Assembly: GCA_030673895.1 (NCBI GenBank)
Contig: JAUTCR010000059.1
Span: 82,972 to 146,971, forward strand
Length of the DNA: 64,000 bases
Direction: 5' to 3'
Source of the DNA: Verrucomicrobiota bacterium JB023
GTDB lineage: Bacteria > Verrucomicrobiota > Verrucomicrobiia > Verrucomicrobiales > Akkermansiaceae
In this document: positions 7,949 to 16,481 of the stretch, in pieces
Numbering within the stretch: position 1 is the first letter of the stretch
Layout: each line of letters begins with the position of its first letter
Translations under genes and position numbers: made by a program
Notes under the pieces: generated by a model
Database searches by the model: none
What the model was told of the DNA's origin: nothing
What the model saw: only the letters and a program-made list of their open reading frames with translations

Positions 7949-9973
7949 TTACCAATGATAGGTCACATTGGCCCGAACCTGCCGAGGTTCGGCAGGATGG
8001 TAGTGCAAGTCTTGCACGGGTGAGGTTTCGTTCGCCAGTTGGCTCTCGTAGTAGTACTCGATATCACGATCCTTGCGGTCGAGGATATTGAGCACATCCA
8101 AGGACACCTCAAGCTGGTCCCAGCGATAGCCGAGGCGGCCATTCACCTGAATACTCTCACGGGACTTCACCATATCATCCTCGCCTAACAAGGGACGAGG
8201 CGAGAAGTAGCGCCCGCGCAAGCTCCCGAACCAGCCCAGCTCGCCGCCGACAGTCACCCCCGCACTCGCCATGTGCGGAACGGCATTGTCAATTTTATCG
8301 AATTCGCCATTTGGCACGTCTGCTCTCGCGAAGCTCCACGCATACTCGGCGTCGAAGGTGAGGCACTCATTGGGCCGCCAATAGACTGCAGCTTCCACAC
8401 CATACCGCTCACTCGCAGGGCCCGCCTCGGTCGTCCCCTCGTCTCCCACATAAACCAGCTCACTGTCGCTATCCAGCCACCAGAGGCCGACACTGGCCGT
8501 CACGTTCTCGATCGCGCGCGTGCGCACCCCGACTTCCGCACCGCGGGTCCTTACCAAGGCGTCAACGGGATCCACCGCCGCCGTGACTCCCCGGGCATCG
8601 TTACTATGGAAGCCCATGCCAGCATTAAGATACAGCTCGGTCTCGTTCCAAGGTCCCAAAACCAAGCCCGCCTTGGGGCTGAAGATCGCGTCCCATTTAT
8701 CCCCCGTATCCGCCGGGTTGTCCTGGCTCTCGACGTCGAAGTAAAAGATGTCGCCCCGCGCACCCATAATCAGGCGAGCCCAATCAGTCACTTGGGTTTC
8801 ATTCTTCAGATAGACTCCGTAGCTGGCCTGATAGACGTCATCCACATTGGTGACGCCCGTGCGGGAAGTGGCCGTAGTCGGATAGAGACCGATGTCATCG
8901 ATCCAATCGTGTTGCGTCTGGAAGCCCAGAGTACTGCGGCTTTGCAACGAGCCGATGCCATGCAGCCAATCAACGGCAACATTCAAGCCCGCGAAGATGC
9001 GCTCCTCGTCTTGCTCGAACTGATCGCCATTCACCGGATCGGTGAAGTAGGTGAAGTTTGAAAACAGGTTAAGGGCGTAGCGTCCCACCCAAGCCTCGGA
9101 GCGGACGATAAAGTCTCCCTCGGTTCGCTTCATCTTCATGGAGAGGGTCTGCCGCTCGGTATCGCCGCCGGTGGTGTCATCAATAGCGCCGAAGCGGTCG
9201 ATGGTTCCGTCCTCGACGGCCCGTGAAGGAATCTGGTCACTCGAATCCCAATCACCATCGTGGAGAAGAGCGGTGACACTGAGGAAATTCTCTTCGTCGC
9301 CCGCGTGCCACTTCATAAAGCCATTGTAGCGGTTGTAGTCATTCCCCTTCACCCAAGGACCGTCCTCATGAGTGTATTCACCGCCCAGGGTCAAGGTGCC
9401 GACTCCAGCCTCCCAGCTATCGCCTAACAGGATACGATAGTAATCGTTCTCACCGTAGGAAAAGCTCGCGATGCCCTCCTCGAGATACGGGACCAAGGTG
9501 TATTCCGCGCCCCCGGCCGTCGAGAGATCGCCGTGGTCGGCGAAGAAGGGGCCCTTGAAGTAATCAAGCCGCTGGACGAACTCGGGGACGATGAAATTCA
9601 AATCAGCATATCCCTGGCCGTGCGCGTGGGTGCGGTAATTCGCCGGCATACCATCCACGGAGATATTGAAATCCGTTCCGTGGTCGAGATTGTAGCCGCG
9701 GACGAAGTACTGATTGGCCTTACCGCCACCAGCATGCTGGGTGATGACGACACCCGGGACGACCTCGAGCAGCTCACCCCGGCGGAGGAATGGCCGTTGG
9801 CTCAGCTCCTCCCGGTTGGCTTGGCCTTGGGTGGCGGTCGCAGCTTCACCAATGACATCCTCGGCCTTGCCAGTCACGACGACCTCGTCCACTTGATACA
9901 CATCGGAGGTGATCTCCTCGTGGGCAGAAGTCAGACCCAGCCCGAACAAACTAAAAACTGTGATGGGTTTCAC
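7949..9973 (-). CDS. TonB-dependent outer-membrane receptor
   Basis: About 674 residues. Signal peptide (MKPITVFSLFGLGLTSAHEE) from a GTG at 9971-9973; a TTG three codons earlier is the other possible start. The early YQVDEVVVTG segment is TonB-box-like. The plug domain follows (GELLEVVPGVVITQHAGGG, YFVRGYNLDHGTDF, SVDGMPANYRTHAHGQGY), then a long beta-barrel ending in an aromatic residue (RANVTYHW), typical for barrel assembly. The receptor takes up a bound substrate using energy from TonB-ExbBD. The His-rich NYRTHAHGQGY part of the plug resembles receptors of unknown or metal-related substrate, so the ligand is not assigned. A strong terminator follows. Its divergent-side neighbour is the TlpA-like gene on the same strand. 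Confidence 0.92.
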   Translation of the reverse strand: MKPITVFSLFGLGLTSAHEEITSDVYQVDEVVVTGKAEDVIGEAATATQGQANREELSQRPFLRRGELLEVVPGVVITQHAGGGKANQYFVRGYNLDHGTDFNISVDGMPANYRTHAHGQGYADLNFIVPEFVQRLDYFKGPFFADHGDLSTAGGAEYTLVPYLEEGIASFSYGENDYYRILLGDSWEAGVGTLTLGGEYTHEDGPWVKGNDYNRYNGFMKWHAGDEENFLSVTALLHDGDWDSSDQIPSRAVEDGTIDRFGAIDDTTGGDTERQTLSMKMKRTEGDFIVRSEAWVGRYALNLFSNFTYFTDPVNGDQFEQDEERIFAGLNVAVDWLHGIGSLQSRSTLGFQTQHDWIDDIGLYPTTATSRTGVTNVDDVYQASYGVYLKNETQVTDWARLIMGARGDIFYFDVESQDNPADTGDKWDAIFSPKAGLVLGPWNETELYLNAGMGFHSNDARGVTAAVDPVDALVRTRGAEVGVRTRAIENVTASVGLWWLDSDSELVYVGDEGTTEAGPASERYGVEAAVYWRPNECLTFDAEYAWSFARADVPNGEFDKIDNAVPHMASAGVTVGGELGWFGSLRGRYFSPRPLLGEDDMVKSRESIQVNGRLGYRWDQLEVSLDVLNILDRKDRDIEYYYESQLANETSPVQDLHYHPAEPRQVRANVTYHW

Positions 9974-10081
9974 GGCCCCCAAGCAAGCCAGTTGCTATCA
10001 ACTTACAAGGTAAATCGGCTCTAACAAATTGATTGTCTGTAAGGCCCCCGAAATGGCGCTTCACCACCGTCCCAATAATGC

Positions 10082-10112
10082 AAAAAGCAGGTTCCCCGGC
10101 GGGAAACCTGCT
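10082..10112 (-). terminator. Rho-independent terminator of the TlpA-like gene
   Basis: Inverted repeat 10086-10096 / 10101-10112 (AGCAGGTTCCC with one bulged A in the other arm) around a CGGC loop. On the minus strand it is followed by TTTTT (AAAAA at 10082-10086). It sits 44 bp past the stop of the thioredoxin-like gene and upstream of the TonB receptor, so the two minus-strand genes are probably separate transcripts. Confidence 0.88.
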
Positions 10113-10155
10113 CCTCTACTTCCCCTCTCTCTTGGCAGGAAAGGTTTGGCGAGCC

Positions 10156-11151
10156 TTAACTCTTTTCTTCGGCCAAGGCGGCACGAACAGCCTCCTTGAT
10201 TCCCTTGCCACGAAGGTCACGGGCGATGACGTCGCCATCCGGACCAATCAGCCAAATCGATGGAATGCCGCTGACCCCATAGGCTCGTTGTGCATTCGCG
10301 CCTCGTGCCCCCTTGCCCAGGAAGACATGTTCGTAGGGTGAAGGATTCTTCTGCTCAAATTTGATTGGCAGCTCGATCTTGTTATCGATGCTGAGGCCGA
10401 CGACGGTGAAGCGGTCACCTCCGAACTCCTTGTAAACTTCCTTGAGGTTAGGAATCTCGCCGATGCAAGGACCGCACCAGGTGGCCCAGAAGTCGAAGAG
10501 CACGTACTTGCCTTCGTAGTCCGAGAGCTTCACCTCATTCCCCTCATAATCGGTGCCAACCCACTCGGGAGCTTCATCTCCGGGCAGGACCACATTCTGC
10601 AGCTTCAGTGTCTTCGTCCCCACATCGAACTGGCTTTCCCCCTCCTCGATGATGAACTGATGCAAGGCCCAGGCCCGTGCGGTGCGTGGAGTTGGTTTTC
10701 CCTCCATGCCCTCGCGGCCGATCATGATGCTCAGCTGATACCAAGACGGCTTGATTCCCTCGAAGACAAAGGAGCCATCTTCCTTCAAACTGGTGGTGAA
10801 GACCGGGCGGGCAGCACGCGCTGCTTCCGCCTTCTCAACATACTCCTCGTACTCTTTCGTCTTCATGAACTCATCCCGCCAGGCGATGCGCTCCTTGGGA
10901 GCCATCTCCTTCCAGTTCTCCGGATAAGGGATGCGAGGCCGCTCGTATTTCCCCTCCAACATAACGAGCGCTTCACTCAAATCGAGCCCTTCAGTATCGA
11001 TCTCCTCAGGCACCTTGGCCGGCATCTCAACTTGACCAGTAACCGATGCCAAGGCGATCTCCTGCACCCCCTCTGAGGCAGCGAACAAGGGCGTGGCAAC
11101 CAACCCGGCCATCAAACCGGCAGATAAGAAAAACGGCAGACTTCTTTTCAT
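10156..11151 (-). CDS. Exported TlpA/ResA-like thiol-disulfide oxidoreductase with N-terminal extension
   Basis: 331 residues from the ATG at 11149-11151, which gives a good signal peptide (MKRSLPFFLSAGLMAGLVAT) ending at a likely cleavage site LFAA; an upstream frame extension adds 15 unlikely residues. Residues about 25-185 form a charged extension with an FEGIKPSWYQLSI segment of beta-sandwich appearance. Residues about 190-325 are a thioredoxin fold with the redox motif WATWCGPC and the cis-proline loop GVSGIPSIWLIGPDG. Such proteins act in the periplasm on cytochrome or other thiols; the partner is unknown here. A near-perfect palindrome lies about 80 bp upstream. Confidence 0.88.
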   Translation of the reverse strand: MKRSLPFFLSAGLMAGLVATPLFAASEGVQEIALASVTGQVEMPAKVPEEIDTEGLDLSEALVMLEGKYERPRIPYPENWKEMAPKERIAWRDEFMKTKEYEEYVEKAEAARAARPVFTTSLKEDGSFVFEGIKPSWYQLSIMIGREGMEGKPTPRTARAWALHQFIIEEGESQFDVGTKTLKLQNVVLPGDEAPEWVGTDYEGNEVKLSDYEGKYVLFDFWATWCGPCIGEIPNLKEVYKEFGGDRFTVVGLSIDNKIELPIKFEQKNPSPYEHVFLGKGARGANAQRAYGVSGIPSIWLIGPDGDVIARDLRGKGIKEAVRAALAEEKS

Positions 11152-11232
11152 ATTCTGCCCAACTACTAGGGAAGCCCCGGTGCGGACGCAATGCAATTCG
11201 CCGGATAATGCCAGCTTTGCACGCCAAGGTTT

Positions 11233-11264
11233 TTGTTGGGTTTATTGACTCATAAACCCAACAA
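11233..11264. promoter_or_regulatory. Perfect 13-bp inverted repeat, operator-like, between divergent genes
   Basis: Arms TTGTTGGGTTTAT (11233-11245) and ATAAACCCAACAA (11252-11264) around a TGACTC spacer. It lies in the 242-bp divergent region between the TlpA-like gene (start 11151) and the DUF423 gene (start 11394). Neither gene ends here and no T-run follows on either strand, so a terminator is unlikely. Binding of a dimeric regulator or an RNA hairpin in the tlpA leader are the main options. Confidence 0.55.
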
Positions 11265-11393
11265 TCACCCTGCTTACAGGGGAATGAAAAGCTTCCCCTC
11301 TCATTGCTTCAGTAAGCAACGCAAGAGGGGTCACCCCAATCGGAGAAAAGTTCGGGCTTAACCTCGCTCCTTTTCCGCCTAAGCTGCCGCCTC

Positions 11394-11759
11394 ATGAAAA
11401 CCAACCTGGTCAACGCGCTCTCCGCCTTCTCGGGAGGCCTTGCTGTCATCTTGGGAGCCCTTGCTGCTCACGCCCTTCACGATACTCTCGAATCCGCAGG
11501 TCACCTGGAGTCATGGAATACGGCAGCTCTCTATCACCTCACCCACTCCATCCTCGCATTGGTGGTGGCCATGGCGGGCTATCGTAAGATTGCCTGGAGC
11601 TTGCTTCTCGGCATCCTGCTCTTCTCCGGTAGCATCTATCTCCTTTGCTTGGTGGAAGGCGTTTCGTGGCTAGGCCCCATCACCCCGCTCGGCGGCTTGC
11701 TCCTGATTGGGGCTTGGTTCGCGCTTGGAGTGACCTTTTGTCAAAAGAGGAAGTCCTGA
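11394..11759 (+). CDS. DUF423 family small membrane protein
   Basis: 121 residues with four hydrophobic segments: AFSGGLAVILGALAAHAL, HLTHSILALVVAMAGY, SLLLGILLFSGSIYLLCLV and ITPLGGLLLIGAWFALG. The GALAAHAL and FSGSIYLL motifs plus PLGGLLLIGAW are diagnostic of the DUF423 (YgdD/YwdK) family of inner-membrane proteins, whose biochemical role is not established. Length is normal for the family. It is followed 81 bp later by the CotH-like gene on the same strand. Confidence 0.9.
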   Translation: MKTNLVNALSAFSGGLAVILGALAAHALHDTLESAGHLESWNTAALYHLTHSILALVVAMAGYRKIAWSLLLGILLFSGSIYLLCLVEGVSWLGPITPLGGLLLIGAWFALGVTFCQKRKS

Positions 11760-11840
11760 GTCGACCTCCGCTTTCTTTGCAACTTTTTCGTCACGCAAGG
11801 GTTACTCTCCATCAACAAGATCAGAGAAACCCATTTATTG

Positions 11841-13355
11841 ATGATGCGCTTGACCACTTTCCTCACCCTCCCGCTCACCTTCCTCGCCTCCATCCAATTG
11901 TCCTCCGCGCAATTCAGCCCGGGCCAAGGGCCTCCGGACGGGCCTCCGCCCCCAGGCTCACGCGGACCCGGCGGCAATGGAGGAGCTGGACGCCCCGGAG
12001 GCGGCCCCGATACCGAAGACGTCGATCTGGTTGACGACTACGATAAGAATGACGATGGCTGGCTCAATCAGGAAGAGCGCGCGGAAGCCCGCGCCGCGCT
12101 GAAGGCTAAACAAGCCGACGCACCCAATCAGCGTCGTCGCGGAGGCCGCGGTAACAACCTTCCGCCATCTTCCCCCGGACCTGCCGTCTCACCGGATGAG
12201 GTCGCCACCTATCCCGACGCTTCGCTCTATGATCCCGACACCTTCCGCACCCTCTTCCTCACCTTCGAGAACGAGGATTGGGAGAGCGAGCTGCAGGACT
12301 TCAAATTCACCGATGTCGACGTTCCCGCCGAACTGACTGTCGATGGCAAAAGCTACTCCGGCGTCGGCGTCTCCTTCCGGGGAGCCTCTTCCTACTTTCG
12401 CATCCCGGCCGGACACAAGCGCTCTTTCAATCTCACCCTCGACTTAGTAGATGACGATCAGCGCCTCTATGGCTACAAGAACATGAACCTGCTCAATAGC
12501 AACGGCGACTCATCGCTGATGAGCACCGTTCTCTACTCCGAGCTTGCCGGCGAACACATGCCGGTACCCAAGGCCAACTTCGTCAAAGTCGTCGTCAATG
12601 GCGAATACTGGGGCGTCTATGTCAGCGTGCAGCAATTCGATAAAAACTTCACCGAGGAGAACTACGGCTCCTCCAAGGGGACACGCTGGAAAGTCCCCGG
12701 CAGCCCGCGTGGCGATGGCGGCTTGGCCTATGACGGTGATGAGCTTGCCCCCTACCTCGAGCGCTACGACATGAAGTCCAACGATGGCAAAAAAGCTTGG
12801 AACGCCCTCATCGAGCTCTGCGAAGTGCTCAATGAAACGCCCTTGGATCAGCTTGAACAGGAACTCGAACCTCTGCTCGCCATTGATGAAACACTTTGGT
12901 TCCTCGCCTACGACATCGTTCTAGGCAACAGCGACGGCTACTGGACCCGCGCCAGCGACTACTACATCTTTCGTGACAAGGATGGCCGCTTCCACATCAT
13001 CCCCCATGATATGAACGAGTCCTTCCGCCTCTCCCACGGACGAGGAAGCAATGGCTCACAGACGGATCCCTTGACCGGACTCGATGACGCCCGCAAGCCA
13101 CTTCGCAGCCGACTCCTGCAAGTCCCCGCCCTGCGGGAACGCTATCTCAGCTACGTGCGCGAGATCGCCGAGGAGCAACTCGCCTGGGACAACCTTGGAC
13201 CGAAGGTGGCCAAGTATCGCGAACTGATCCGGGACGCACTGGAAGATGACACCCGCAAGCTCTCCAGCGACGCGGACTTCCTCAAGGCCACCTCCCCCAC
13301 GGGCACGCTCTATCAATTCGCGGAGAAACGCCGCGACTTCATTCTCGCCCGCTGA
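11841..13355 (+). CDS. CotH kinase-like secreted protein with an EF-hand-like loop
   Basis: About 504 residues. ATG codons at 11841 and 11844 are both possible starts and give a signal peptide (MRLTTFLTLPLTFLASIQL). Residues about 25-120 are low-complexity Gly/Pro/Arg-rich sequence with a calcium-loop motif DKNDDGWLNQEE. The CotH domain follows (about 130-500): VGVSFRGASSYFRIP, KRSFNLTLDL, YGYKNMNLLNSNGD, WGVYVSVQQFDKNF, IVLGNSDGYW and HIIPHDMNESFR, the last two carrying the Asn/Asp residues that match kinase-like catalytic and metal-binding positions. Bacillus CotH phosphorylates spore coat proteins; the substrate of exported Verrucomicrobiota homologues is unknown. The DUF4956 gene begins 25 bp downstream, a frequent partner of CotH. 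Confidence 0.9.
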   Translation: MMRLTTFLTLPLTFLASIQLSSAQFSPGQGPPDGPPPPGSRGPGGNGGAGRPGGGPDTEDVDLVDDYDKNDDGWLNQEERAEARAALKAKQADAPNQRRRGGRGNNLPPSSPGPAVSPDEVATYPDASLYDPDTFRTLFLTFENEDWESELQDFKFTDVDVPAELTVDGKSYSGVGVSFRGASSYFRIPAGHKRSFNLTLDLVDDDQRLYGYKNMNLLNSNGDSSLMSTVLYSELAGEHMPVPKANFVKVVVNGEYWGVYVSVQQFDKNFTEENYGSSKGTRWKVPGSPRGDGGLAYDGDELAPYLERYDMKSNDGKKAWNALIELCEVLNETPLDQLEQELEPLLAIDETLWFLAYDIVLGNSDGYWTRASDYYIFRDKDGRFHIIPHDMNESFRLSHGRGSNGSQTDPLTGLDDARKPLRSRLLQVPALRERYLSYVREIAEEQLAWDNLGPKVAKYRELIRDALEDDTRKLSSDADFLKATSPTGTLYQFAEKRRDFILAR

Positions 13356-13380
13356 CCACCCCCTCCCCGTCTCCGTCCCC

Positions 13381-14031
13381 ATGTTCGCGCTCATCGACAT
13401 CCCTTTCTACGATAACGACCTTCTCAAGCTCGCCTTTCGCTTCCTCCATGACGTCCTCTTCCTCGGGCTCGTCATCCGCTTCGCCTGGCAGCCCAACGGT
13501 CGTGATCGCGAGTTCGCCTTCACGGCGATGATGCTGAATATCACGGTCTTCTTTATCTGCTTCGCGATGAAGAAGCTCGAACTGGGGCTCGGGATGGCTC
13601 TCGGCCTCTTCGCCATCTTTGGCGTCCTGCGCTACCGGACAGAGTCCATCCGGACCAAGGATTTGACCTATCTCTTCATCGTCGTCGGCCTGGCCGTGAT
13701 CAATGCGCTGTCGAACCGGAAAACGAGTTACCTCGAGTTGCTCGCGGTCAATTCCCTCATCGTCGGCGCCTCCCTTTTTGGTGAACGCTTGGTCAATGGA
13801 GCCAAGGCGAGCAAAGTCACCGTTGACCCTGCGGAACCTCTCAAGCGCAAGAAGCAATCCGTCGATTACGACCGGCTTGACCTCCTTGCTCCCGAGCGCC
13901 GGGACGACCTCCTTGCCGACCTCTGCCAGCGCACTTATCAACCCGTAAGCCACGTGCGGGTCGACTCCATCGACCTCGCCAGGGGCACGGCCAGCCTCTC
14001 CATCTGGGTTACCGAGAAGAACGGCCATTAG
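13381..14031 (+). CDS. DUF4956 family membrane protein
   Basis: 216 residues from the ATG at 13381, just past the CotH stop. Four membrane segments occupy residues about 15-130 (FLHDVLFLGLVIRFAW, MMLNITVFFICFAM, LGMALGLFAIFGVLRYRT, LTYLFIVVGLAVINAL). The GLFAIFGVLRYRTESI segment is the strongest DUF4956 hallmark. A cytoplasmic C-terminal domain of about 70 residues follows. In many bacteria CotH, a VTC-type polyphosphate polymerase and DUF4956 are encoded together. Here the VTC gene is absent between or beside the other two. Function unknown. Confidence 0.88.
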   Translation: MFALIDIPFYDNDLLKLAFRFLHDVLFLGLVIRFAWQPNGRDREFAFTAMMLNITVFFICFAMKKLELGLGMALGLFAIFGVLRYRTESIRTKDLTYLFIVVGLAVINALSNRKTSYLELLAVNSLIVGASLFGERLVNGAKASKVTVDPAEPLKRKKQSVDYDRLDLLAPERRDDLLADLCQRTYQPVSHVRVDSIDLARGTASLSIWVTEKNGH

Positions 14032-14148
14032 GGGAATCGTCGCCGGGGCCATTTGGCTTGGCAACCTCGTTCCATCCCCCTCTCGACAATTGTTCAAAAA
14101 ACCACCTTCCTCCTTGCTTTGTGGTCGACGCTTTTCCATGATCGCGCC

Positions 14149-15687
14149 ATGATCACCCGCTTGTTCTCTGCCGCTCTCCGTGGCGTGGATGCCGTGGAAG
14201 TCGAGGTCGAAGTCAACGGACGCGAGGCGGAGAAGCCCACCCATATCCTCGTCGGCCTCCCGGATGCCGCCGTGCGGGAGTCCACCATGCGGGTCCTCTC
14301 CGCTCTCAGTTCGTCCGCTCTCAAGGGGGCCCATTCCCACACCATCAATCTGGCCCCCGCCGACCTCAAGAAGGAGGGCCCTTCTTTTGATCTCCCCATC
14401 GCCTTGGCCATGGCCGCCTGCGGCATGGAGGTCGCCTTTCCCCAAGAAGAGGAATACTGCATAGTCGGCGAGCTATCCCTCGACGGCTCGGTGCGCCCGG
14501 TCAAGGGGGCCCTCTCCATCGCCATCGAGGCGAAACGCCAGGGTCGCACCCGCCTTCTCGTGCCCGCCGCCAATGCGGCTGAGGCTGCCATCGCGGATGG
14601 GGTGCAAGTCTTTCCCATCACCCATCTCAATGAAGCCTTCCGCTTCCTCACGGGAGAGCAAGAGATCAAACCTTATGTTCTCGACCGGCAGGCCTTCTTC
14701 AATTCCCAGCGCAGCTACCAGGTCGACTTCGAGGACGTGAAGGGCCAAGCTCACGTCAAACGGGCTCTCGAGGTCGCCGTCGCGGGAGGTCACAATCTCC
14801 TGATGGTGGGTCCGCCGGGCACTGGCAAGTCGATGCTCGCCAAGCGCATCCCCACCATCATGCCCGACATGAGCGAAGATGAAGCCATTGAGACAACCAA
14901 GATTCACTCCATCGCCGGATTGCTCGATACGAAAAATTCCTTTCTCACCACCCGCCCCTTCCGCGCTCCCCACCACACCATCTCCGATGCCGGGCTGCTT
15001 GGCGGAGGCTCCAATCCCGGGCCGGGCGAGATCTCGCTTGCTCATAATGGCGTCCTCTTCCTTGACGAATTGCCGGAATTCCGCCGGTCAACTCTAGAGG
15101 TGCTCCGCCAACCCCTCGAAGATGGCGAGGTGACCATTACCCGGGCTGCCGGCTCCCTCTGCTTCCCCAGCCGCTGCGTGGTCGTGGCCGCTCTCAACCC
15201 CTGCCCCTGCGGCTTCTTCGGCGACCCGCGCCGCGACTGCCGTTGCTCGCCCAGACAGGTGGAGAACTACCGCCAACGCATCTCCGGCCCCCTGCTTGAT
15301 CGAATTGATCTCCACGTCGAGGTGCCTCTCGTGGAATACAAGGAACTGTCTGCCGCCGTCACCGGAGAGAAGTCCACTCCGATTCGCGAGCGGGTAATCC
15401 GCGCCCGCGAGGTGCAGGCCCAGCGCTTTACCAAGCAGGAGGGGCTCCTTGTGAATGCCGCAATGCCGGCCCGACAGGTCAGGGAGCATTGCCAGCTGGA
15501 TGCCGAATCCTCGCGCCTGCTTGAACAGGCGATGGAGCAGCTCAATTTCTCCGGGCGGGCTCACGACCGCATCCTCAAGGTCGCCCGTACCCTGGCCGAT
15601 CTGGCTGGAGAAGAACACATCGGAGCACCCCAAATCATGGAAGCAATTCAATACCGCTCCCTCGATCGCCGGTTGGCTTTTTCCTGA
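14149..15687 (+). CDS. comM: YifB/ComM family Mg-chelatase-like AAA+ ATPase
   Basis: 512 residues from the ATG at 14149; the frame is open further upstream but the conserved N-terminus begins here (MITRLFSAALRGVDAVEVEV). Residues 1-165 form the ChlI-like N-domain (VGLPDAAVRESTMRVLSAL). The AAA+ core has Walker A GPPGTGKSMLAKR (~residue 221), Walker B VLFLDELPEF (~302) and the AALNPCPCGFFGDP Cys motif. The Mg_chelatase C domain (LNFSGRAHDRILKVARTLAD) ends the protein. ComM drives branch migration during natural transformation in Gram-negative bacteria. Length is typical. Confidence 0.95.
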   Translation: MITRLFSAALRGVDAVEVEVEVNGREAEKPTHILVGLPDAAVRESTMRVLSALSSSALKGAHSHTINLAPADLKKEGPSFDLPIALAMAACGMEVAFPQEEEYCIVGELSLDGSVRPVKGALSIAIEAKRQGRTRLLVPAANAAEAAIADGVQVFPITHLNEAFRFLTGEQEIKPYVLDRQAFFNSQRSYQVDFEDVKGQAHVKRALEVAVAGGHNLLMVGPPGTGKSMLAKRIPTIMPDMSEDEAIETTKIHSIAGLLDTKNSFLTTRPFRAPHHTISDAGLLGGGSNPGPGEISLAHNGVLFLDELPEFRRSTLEVLRQPLEDGEVTITRAAGSLCFPSRCVVVAALNPCPCGFFGDPRRDCRCSPRQVENYRQRISGPLLDRIDLHVEVPLVEYKELSAAVTGEKSTPIRERVIRAREVQAQRFTKQEGLLVNAAMPARQVREHCQLDAESSRLLEQAMEQLNFSGRAHDRILKVARTLADLAGEEHIGAPQIMEAIQYRSLDRRLAFS

Positions 15688-15824
15688 TTTCCCAACGGGT
15701 TCCCCAATGGCCTCACTGCCACCACGGTCTGTCTCCGATCATGGAGCACACCGCCGCGCATTATCCGAACAAACGATGAGAGCCAACCCGCCCATGAGTC
15801 GGCTTGCGGAACCGGCAACCATCC

Positions 15825-16481
15825 TTAGAGACTCTCCAACAGGTAGAGCAAACGCTTACCAGCCTTCCCCACCTTCCGCTCCTCCAAAGTGACCTTGGTC
15901 CGGAGTAGCTGCTCCATCATCTGCTGCTCAAAGCGACGGGCGCCAGGATAGCGAGCGTAGATTCTCTTCATCGGATTGTGAAACTCCTCAATGCGCAGCC
16001 CTTCCAGGGGGGTATGATGAATCGTCGCGGAGGCACCGGCCTTCTCCCAAAGGTCGACAAAACGGCTGCACCGCTCAAGTAGTGACTGAGCGCTTGTTAG
16101 CTTCTTCTGCCACTCTTCCCTCCGATCCTGGAAGTAGCGAAAGAGCAGCTTCTCCGGCATGGTCTCCCCATATTGCAGGCCGATCGCCTCCATGAAGGAG
16201 AGCGTCAGATCGACCCCGGCTTGCGGAAAAAGGGGCTCGGCCTTTTCGGTGAGCCGATAGAGCTTCTCGGGTCTCCCCACCCCCGCTTCCTCGCGGGGGA
16301 CGCGCCAACTCTCCAAATAGCCTTTCTTCTCGAGGTTGACGCAGTGCTGCTTCACCCCCATGTAGCTCATCCCCAGCTCACGAGCCAAATCCGAAATTGG
16401 CATCCCTTCCGAGCACTTCAGCGTCTCAAGGATCTCGGCATGCGAAGGCCTGGAGATATCGCGCAAAGCTTGAGAAAACAT
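15825..16481 (-). CDS. Winged-helix transcriptional regulator (ArsR/SufR-like)
   Basis: 218 residues from the ATG at 16479-16481; an earlier frame opening needs a TTG start and adds 18 unlikely residues. The N-terminal winged helix (about 10-80) reads HAEILETLKCSEGMPISDLA, ELGMSYMGVKQHCVNLEKKG and VGRPEKLYRLTEKAE, a pattern shared with SufR/PadR-like repressors. The C-terminal ~130 residues include HHTPLEGLRIEEFHNPMKR, which resembles the effector part of SufR-like proteins, but it has few Cys residues, so an Fe-S cluster is not supported. No target is apparent, and the neighbours on both sides are housekeeping genes. Confidence 0.75.
   Translation of the reverse strand: MFSQALRDISRPSHAEILETLKCSEGMPISDLARELGMSYMGVKQHCVNLEKKGYLESWRVPREEAGVGRPEKLYRLTEKAEPLFPQAGVDLTLSFMEAIGLQYGETMPEKLLFRYFQDRREEWQKKLTSAQSLLERCSRFVDLWEKAGASATIHHTPLEGLRIEEFHNPMKRIYARYPGARRFEQQMMEQLLRTKVTLEERKVGKAGKRLLYLLESL

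Noticed and set aside
13339..14445. 368-codon antisense open frame opposite DUF4956 and the ComM-like gene
   Set aside because: Covers two recognised genes on the other strand and has no domain or start signal.
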